A stretch of DNA of 21,125 nt from Baffinella frigidus (Eukaryota > Cryptophyceae > Cryptomonadales > Baffinellaceae), in assembly GCA_026770585.1 (NCBI GenBank), contig MU646688.1:217338-238462 (forward strand). The letters are read 5' to 3'. The position numbers were made by a program, and so were the translations under genes. The notes beneath the pieces are model-generated. The model saw only the letters and a program-made list of their open reading frames with translations. It did not search any database and was not told the DNA's origin. Shown one piece after another: positions 1 through 11,101 of the stretch (position 1 is its first letter; every line of letters starts with the position of its first letter).

Positions 1-1493
1 TTGGGGCTTGGGGCTTGGGGCTTGGGGCTTGGGGCCTGGGGTTGCCAAAATGGTGAGGGCGGGAAGAATGTTGACTGTGGGATTTCGCGGGCTGATTCCA
101 GGGTGGTCTCTCTCTCCATGCAATCATTGCACTCTCCATCAAAACACCTCATTCTCCATCCAAACACTTCTCTCCTCATCAAAACTCTTCACCATCGCTC
201 TCCGTCAAAAACGCTTGAGAGGGCTGATGGGGGGGGGGGGGTTACTAGGTCCGTGGTGGACACGCCCTCAGTTCGTTTGATCTCGCGATACTTTCCAACC
301 GCCTTTGACGTTGCGTACACGTCGTTCCCTGGTGTAGCGTTTAGGGGTTGTTATGGTTACGTTTTGGTTTGCATTCCCTGCGGCCGGCGGCGCGTCCTAG
401 CCACACGGTGGGCTACCAGGGTTTCGAGACCCCTAGATTTAGCGGTAACGTGACCAAATTTGCATTAGAAAATCCTTGAAGTTAACTGCCCGCAGGGTAA
501 GTTGACTTTTGATGAAAGGTCCGTAGTCCACCGTGTGGTTGGTACTGGAGTGTCCTTGTTAGTACGGGGCACGTCCGATGAAAACGCTCAAGGCCCGACC
601 GCCTTTGACGTTGCATAGACGTCGTTCCCTGCGGTGTAGTGTTTAGCAATAATTTGGCGATGACGTACAAGCGTACCACGCCAGCATGATCGAGGGAAAC
701 CGACGCCTTATCAGCTGATAGCCAGATCTGGCGCGGTTGCTTAAGAATTCAAGGCATTTCCCTTGAAAGATGTCAAAAGTGGATGTTTCGAGTGCCCGGG
801 CGTGGTAAGTGTGGATGTTCCCTGCGGCGAGTACACATAGTTGACTGATTTGTACCTCGCAATCAGAATGTTTACTTTAGAATAGTCTGCCAACCGGATT
901 CGGCGAGTGGAGCGGGTTTCACATCTGGTGGCCACACGAAAACAATAACACAATGCCAAACGTTGACGCTGCTGGTACTAAACCGTCAACTTTGCCATTG
1001 TTTCATTCTTTTCGCGGCCCAACAGATGTGAAAACTGAACTACAAAGAGAGGAGCGTGCGTTGATTACGGATCGAAACCAACATAGCCACCATGGATTCC
1101 CTGCCGAGAAAGGCTCGTCAGATCAGGACCTTAACGCTACCAAAAGTCAAGTCCTGCCAGGTTGAGTCAATACTCGTGCTCCGGAGAGCTCTCCGCTCCA
1201 CTACAGATCAAGGTCCTCGAAAATAATTTTGTCGTCCTCAGAGGGCTGTTGGGAGGCGCTGCAGCCTTCGTTTTCAACAACCTTCGGAGCTCTACTGCGG
1301 AAAGTCTCTACTTGCCCCTGTAAAAGTTACTTGACTCTGGCAAGCTACTTTTCTGTGTGAAGCTACTCTGTAAAACTACGTTACTCTGTAAAGCAGCTCT
1401 GTGTAAAGCGGCTGGTCCATCGCGCGCGGGCGCGGGCGGCCCCTAGGGTTTGAGGGTGCTGGGTTTCGGGGTTCAAGGAGGGGCGGGGCAGAC
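1..1493. other. Gene-poor left end (probably ECT intron 4)
   Basis: No coding segment recognised on either strand. The stretch starts with a GGCTTGG array (1-38). A direct repeat of about 46 nt occurs at 298-344 and 599-646 (CCGCCTTTGACGTTGC...). An imperfect inverted pair CCACACGGTGGGCTACC (402-418) / CCACCGTGTGG (528-538) flanks part of it. Segments at 741-800 and 959-1024 recur at 8936-9000 (inverted) and 9298-9366 (direct). Confidence 0.6.
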
Positions 1494-4263
<2,770 letters not shown>

Positions 4264-4557
4264 ATGGGGGGAGGCGCCTGGCGACGCTGTGTGGTGGCGC
4301 TCTTGGTCCTGGCGTGTGCGAGCCGCGCGGAGTGCTTTGCACCCCTCTTTTCCATTCAACAACGATTGAGACGCCCCGGGGGGTTCGGGGTGTGCCGGGG
4401 TCGGATGGTGGCGGCGAGGCCGCATACGCAGGTCGTGTGCGCCGCCGACCAGGAGAATAAGAAGAGCATGCGCGACATTATCGAAGAGGAGGCTGGGAAG
4501 GCGGGTGTCGGGGGCTTCGAACAGGCTGGGAAGAAGCAACAATTGAGTCCAGAACAG
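4264..4557 (+). other. DUF2358 gene exon 1 (targeting leader)
   Basis: 98 codons. The start has G at -3 and G at +4. It encodes the signal peptide, the ECFAPL cleavage region, a basic stretch (QQRLRRPGG) and an acidic/lysine-rich linker ending LSPEQ. The donor CAG|GTGCCC is chosen because reading on gives P/S-rich low-complexity sequence and then a stop at 4629. Confidence 0.75.
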
Positions 4558-5513
4558 GTGCCCCTCCCGTCCTTGGACTCCCTGCCCCTCTCCCCCGCAG
4601 GGAACCGATGGTCGCTGGCCCTCCTCTGAGCACCCAGCTTCCTCCCCACCCCACCCGCGCGAAGCACCCCCATAGAAAGTTGCACCCGGTCACCTCACGT
4701 GTGCACCCCGAGAGGAAGATGCCGCGGAACCCGCCATCCTCAATCCCAACTTGCAGCCTGCCCCCCCCCCCCTTCATGCCGCGCTCACTAGCGGCAGGCG
4801 TGGACCCGCACCCTCCCCACCCTCCCCGCTGCGGCGTTGCGCCCACCCACCTTCGACCCAGGCGACCATTATTGCTCTCGCTTTGACATTACCGGCCTGC
4901 GCTGCAACATCACGAAGAAGGACGATGCGTCGGGAAGAGGGGCGCTAAACCCTTGAACACTGAACCAGGAGAGGGGGTGCTAAACCCTGATCCCTACACT
5001 CTAACCCCTAAACCCTAACCACCAACCCCTCACCCCTAACCCCCAACCCCCCAACCCTAAACCCCAACACCTAAACCCTAAACCCTAAACCCGAAGCCCT
5101 AAACCGTAACCCCTGAAGCCTGCACCAGGAGTTCGCCCTGAACAGGGGGTTCGCGATCGACACGCTGCTGCAGGCACCCCCCCACCCCAACCTCAAACCC
5201 GCAGAACCCTAGACCCCCAAAACCTGCAGAACCCTAAACCCTAAACCCTAAACCCTAAACCCTAAACCCTAAACCCTAAAACCCAAAACCTAAAACCTGA
5301 ACCCCAAACCCCAACCCCCAAACCCCAAACCCCAAACCCCGAACCCTAAGCACAAAGCCCTGAACCCTGAACCCTAAATCTTAAACCCTAAACCCTAAAC
5401 CCTAAACCCAAAGCCCTGAACCCCCTCCTCCACTGCATCTGCGTATGCTTTCCCCGGTGCGAGATAGAGAGAAAGCGAGAGAGAGCGCGCGAGAGAGAGA
5501 GAGCGCGCGCGCG

Positions 5514-5564
<51 letters not shown>

Positions 5565-8500
5565 AGGGAGTGCGAGGATCTGCGAGAACAGTTCCTGTCA
5601 CACCTCTCACATCTGTTCCACCTCCAAACCCTTTCCCCGGCGCACCTGCACTGCAGTTGCAGGTGGTCAGTCGGCACGACTACATTGCTAGTCGTGACTA
5701 CAGACCGACTGCAGTGCTGGTCGTGACGACTGACGACGAGCAATGCAGTTGTGACGACTGAGGTGGTCACAGGGCTGCGAACAGTTCCTTGACACCACAG
5801 GGTGTATGCCGGAGAGGCGTGTGGGAGGCCGCACCCCAGACCCCTACACCTCGAGAGCTGCCACGCCAGATTGCTGGAAGGGGTCCCCAAAAGTCATTTC
5901 CCTGGAAGGAATCAGGGAAAATTATTCACGTTTGGCATAGTTGAACGCCGTGTTCCCAAAGGGAGCTATCCCTTCCAGCAGTCCGGCGTGCCGGTTGGTA
6001 CACCTCGCGCGCGGGACTAACCTAAAGATATTCCCAGATGACAACCACAGGCCCATCCGTAATTTGAAAAGTGGGAGCTTTTAGTGATCTCCGTGAGCAC
6101 CAGCCCGAACGCACCTAACACGGTTTCGCCGAACCTTGTGACCAAGAATCTGATCCGGAGGTTAATTGCCGTGTCCGTCGGTTAATGGGGGCACTAGAAC
6201 CGCGTGACAAACTCCCTCGTGTTAACCACGCGCGAGTGACGCGCAGGATTGCCCATACATCCTAGACGGCGAGCACAAAACGTCTTTCTAAAGACATGTA
6301 CCACGAATCGGCCACTTTTGGTGAATATTCAAAAAAAACTCCGCGAAAGTGACTTCTATGGCGCAACGGACCACCCCTACATCCTGGACCGCGAGCCCGG
6401 CTTTTGCATGTTCCTGGTCAGAGTTAGCAGCCCGAACGGTCCTAACCCGGTTTGGCCTGGTTTCGACCGCGCAGGATTACCCCTACATCCTGGACCGGGA
6501 GCCGGACTTTTCGATCTTCTCAAAAGACGTGGTCCTCCAAGACCTCCAGGGCTTTTCCATCCGCGGGAAGCAGGTGACAAAAGCACCCAATCGTGACCCA
6601 ACAGTGGGAAATCACAAACGTGCCCCAAAGTGAAAAATGTCGTTTCCGCTCGTTTTGACTTTTTAAACACGGTTTGTAACCGGAAATGGGAAGCAGTTTA
6701 ACCCGATTTCCGGTCGCTTCACTATGGGGGAAGGCAGGTCGGCCCGGGTTCCGCTCGCTTTACCATCGGGAAACGGTTTGTAGAAGGAAACGGGAAGCAG
6801 ATTAGCCCGGTTTCGGATCGCTTTGCTATCCGGAAACGGGTTGTACCTGGAAATGGCTGTGGAAATAATGGTCGCGACCATTACTCCCGGCAGGCGCATC
6901 ACCTGTTCTTCGGGCTGGTTATCCCAACAAACATTCCATATCCTAACAAACATTTCATATGTGGTCTCCCGGCAGGCGTATCACCTGTTCGAAGAACGGG
7001 GCTGCTTAGCCTAACAAACCTTTCATATCTTAACAAACCTTTCATATCCTCTTGCCGGTTGTATAGTAGAATCATACCTTTAGTTGGAGCCATTTTTGAC
7101 CTTTGGCCTGTAGTAAAGATCTCAAGATTTCATCGCAGCTCGATTTTTTTTAGCAGATTCTGGAGCTGAAGGCCAAATCTCGACGATCTGCGCTTTCAGA
7201 TTTGAAAAAGGATGGAATTTAGCGTCGAAATTCAGCAGAATGCCGGTAACCTTCATTTATGACTTATGAAATGAAACCGGCAAGAGGATACTAACAAACA
7301 TTTCATATCTTAACAAACCTTTCATGCCCAACAAACATTTCACATCCCAACAAAAAAAATGTATCCTAACAAACGTTTCATATGGCAGGCGTACCAGCTG
7401 TTCTTCGGGCTGCTTCGGCGGCTCAAGAAGGCCGTCTTCGCCAACACCTCCGTCTCCGTCCTCCTCATGGATAAGTACTCCCCGTTATTTCAGAATACAC
7501 CCAATCCTAGACGCTTCTGTGTTCTTGGATCTGTCTTTATTTTTTGGATTTCTGATGTACTCCAAAGGAAATAAAGGTTGCTCCCCACCTCCTTGGTAAT
7601 GATAATGACGGATCCATGCAGAGGGGGGTGTTCGCCAACACCTCCGTCTCCGTCCTCCGTATGGACAAGTCACCCCCACCCTCTACGCCAGAGGGCTCGA
7701 GGGAAATACCAGATCTGTTGGCGTGACTTTGGAATCCTTCCACCCTCCTTCGCAAGAGAGATTGGTAATTTACTTCCAAACAACCAGCTCCGGCACCACA
7801 TATGCCCTACGCGTGATACTTACTGTACCCCGTGTCGGCCGCCCCTACGAGCTTTTGCCTGATGGATTCGATCTCCACACCATTTCTCTTCGTAGTTGTG
7901 ATTACGTGTGCATGCAGAGGGGGGTGTTAGGATGGTTGACCGTGCGTATACAAAGGAGTCGTCCCCACCCTCCGTGATACGAAAACTCGCAGGGCACGAG
8001 AAATGGTCAAAAAAAACAAAATCACCGCGTGGTGCGCCCGAAACCCTGAGCCATTGCCCTGTGTGGTGCAGGTACGTTGATGATGCTGGTACTTGGTATG
8101 TCGACAGTGTTTGCTTGTTTCCGTGGCGAGCATATCCTTATCAAAATCGCCATGTAGGTACGCTACGGACAAGAGCCAGATGAGGCTTCGGTTGAAGATC
8201 GGAGTAGCCACCAACTACCGGCTGTGCGTCCATTTCGATCATTATTCCCCCGTAGCTAACGGCGTCCTAATTTTGATGGTGTAGGTACGCGACGGACAAG
8301 AGCCTCGTCCTTAAAAATGATTCAAGAACATAAAGCCAGTGCAAAAGCGCGAGCAGAAAGCCTTTAGGACGAGCGAAAATAGACCTCGGGCAGAGCTAGG
8401 TCTACGTTGCTGACAATGTATGGTGCAGGTACGCTACGGACAAGAGCCAGATCCGTCTTCGGTGGAAGATCGAGGCTGGCGAACGCCTGCCGGACGTCGA

Positions 8501-11050
8501 CAGGTACGTCCACTTTTGAGCATGGCCACTTTTGATGACGTCCACTTTTGAGGACTGCCACATCCAGGGTTTGTAAAACAGCGGACTTCGAAGGGATCTT
8601 GACTAACTCTTAAGCGACAAGACCTACGACCCTACGGTAGGCGATAGCGTAGGGACATAGCGTCGGCCACACAGTGGGCTACAAACATGCCACATAGCGG
8701 GCTACAAAGAAACAAATGGCCAAATCTCGACAATTTTCCGCTCTACCGTATCTGTAGGAACCCCCCTATTTCCCTACGCTACTGCTACCGTAGGGTCGTA
8801 AGACGTATCGCTTATGGGTTGTTCGAAATCCCTTCGAATTCCGCTGTGTGGGTGGACAGGTCCACCACTCGAGGCTGGAACAAGCACTATTTCAAAACCC
8901 CGTCTCTTCGCAAAATTGTAGCTTCAGGAGGCGTGGCGAGGTCTCCCACGCCAGAGGGCGCGAAACATCCACGTTTGACCTCTTTCAGGGGAAATCCCAA
9001 GGATCCTAAAGTCACTTTGGCCAGATCAGGCTAAAATAAGACAGTCATTACCCTGCAGCCCTCTGGCGTGGCCGTTGCACGCCGACTTTCGGGGAGGAAC
9101 GTGACCACCCTTGGTAGAAAACTAGGTCGTGACACTGCACTGCACCACATTTGAAAAGTGTCCCTTCCCCACATTTGAAAAGATTCCCTTTATGGCCGGG
9201 AGTGGCAGAGGCCTAGCGGGGTGCCCAGCCAAGTTTTCCGCCGAAGAAATGCATTACAGAAACGGGGGAAGGCGATGTGTTTTGCAAACCATGGGGAAAA
9301 GTTTGACCTTGCTGGTACTCAACTTTCGCCTTGGCCGTTGTTTCATTTTTTTCTCTGTCGACAGATTCCACCACCGCGCCTCCGAGCACTGGAATGAAGG
9401 GGGGGGGGGATGGGTGCATACCCTAATCTCGGCGTTCACCTATTTTCGGTATTGCTGTCTTGAGCGCCCTCTGGAATGCCGAAACAATGTTGATGCCCAC
9501 AATTTCATCTCCGGACATGTCAGAATCTGTGCTGATTTATGCTATTTGCAGCCTTCTTTTTATGCCTAAAATAGCATATCCACCCTCATCTTCAGCGTTG
9601 GAAACCTTAAGAAGCGGGACAGGTTATGTCGTGTTCCAAAATTCAACGTAGGGGCCCTGCCAGGCTGGGTCGCGTCTCATCCTAACCTCTAATCCTTCAA
9701 CGCTGATCCCTGAACCCTGAACCGTAAACCCCGCATCCTTATCCCTGAACCCGCATCCCTGAACCATTAACCATACACCACTTTAAACACTCAACCAGAA
9801 ACCAGAAACCAGGAACCATAAACCATAAACACCACATTCTCACCCCATGTCCTTACCCCACATGCGTATCCCTAATCCGTAATGCAATGCAGGACGGCGA
9901 TGCTGCAATCGATGGGCTTCGATTCCGCGTCCTCAGGCTCCCTCAAGCTCAAATCTGGGGAGGGCGACATCCTTGAGGGCATCTCCGTCTACAAGGTGAC
10001 CACCATCTAAGTGCGCCGATGCTTCAATATAGACACCCGCCCCACACCAAATTGATCATTTTTCACCAAAAATCTAGCTCTGTCTGAGTTTTATTCTGGC
10101 TCGTCCTTGGACTCCGCGTCCTCGGGCTCCCTCAAGCTCAAATCTGGGGGGGGGGACATCCTTGAGGCATCTCCGTCTACAAGGTCGCGTCCGCTCGTTT
10201 TTGTACGGAGTTGCGTCCGCTTTTGTACGGAGTTTATAACGTCGCGTCCGCTTTTTGTACGGAGGTTATAAGGTCGCGTCATCTTTTGTACGAAGTTTAT
10301 AAGGTCGTGTCCGCTTTTGTACGGAGTGTAGAAGGTCGCGTCCTAGTGTGTACGGAGCATAGAAGGTCTCGTCCGGTGGTGGCTCCCTCAAGCTGCAGTC
10401 TGGGGAGGGAGGCATCCTCGAAGGCATCTCAGTCTACAAGGTCCCGTCCGCTCTTTTTTGTACGGCGTCGCGTCCGCTTTTGTACGGAAATTTCAAGGTC
10501 GCGTCCGCTTTTGTACGGAGGCTATAAGGTCGCGTCCGCTTTTGTACCAAGTATATAAGGTCGCGTCCGCTTTTGTACGGAGTTTATAAGGTCTCGTCCT
10601 CGTGTGTACGGACTATAGAAGGTCTCGTCCGTTGTTGGCTCGCTCGAGGTTCGATCTGAGGAAGGGGTTACCCTCGAGGGGATCTAGCCCGTTGTGTGGA
10701 TAGACACCCGCCCGACAGGTGTGGATAGACACCCGCCCGACAGGAATGTGTGGATAGACACCCGCCCGACAAGAAATTGGCGTTTTTATACCAGAAATAG
10801 GCTAACCACTCCAACAAGGAGACACGAGTGTTTTAGTTCAATCCTTGTTGAAATCGCAGAATCGCCCGGATGGTATTGCGTTCGCAGGTATTGCGTTCAG
10901 AGTAGCTACTCTGAACCCTAAACCCTAAACCTTAAACCCTAAACCCTAAACCCTAAATCCTAAACCCTAAACCTTGAATCTCAAACCCTGGACCCCAAAC
11001 AGCCTCGGTGGGGGTGCATTCATGGCGGCCGTGTTGGTGGTAGTAATACG

Positions 11051-11101
<51 letters not shown>

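Larger units (their letters stand above)
4558..6474 (+). other. DUF2358 intron 1, repeat-rich
   Basis: 1,917 nt. It contains poly-C-rich sequence (4559-4860), a possible coding remnant (4862-4938), a CCCTAAA array (4975-5415), a GA/GC microsatellite (5463-5564), a quasi-palindromic block rich in GTCGTGAC (5650-5770), and copies of the exon 2 edge near its 3' end. Confidence 0.7.

Noticed and set aside
4478-4886. Overlapping frames of 92-122 codons on both strands
   Set aside because: Pro/Gly-rich readings of C-run intron sequence, and shadows of DUF2358 exon 1.
5395-5890. Long frames rich in Ser-Leu or Arg-Ala-Glu over the microsatellite
   Set aside because: They are translations of GA/GC dinucleotide repeats with no other coding evidence.
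6377-6670. 97-codon minus-strand frame
   Set aside because: Antisense shadow of DUF2358 exon 2 and its upstream copy.
6923-7385. CRISPR-like array from the repeated TAACAAACATTTCATAT
   Set aside because: Units are nearly contiguous with no regular unique spacers, and the context is a eukaryotic intron.
9129-9569. 146-codon plus-strand frame in intron 4
   Set aside because: No recognisable domain; it overlaps a dispersed repeat (9298-9366) and a poly-G run.
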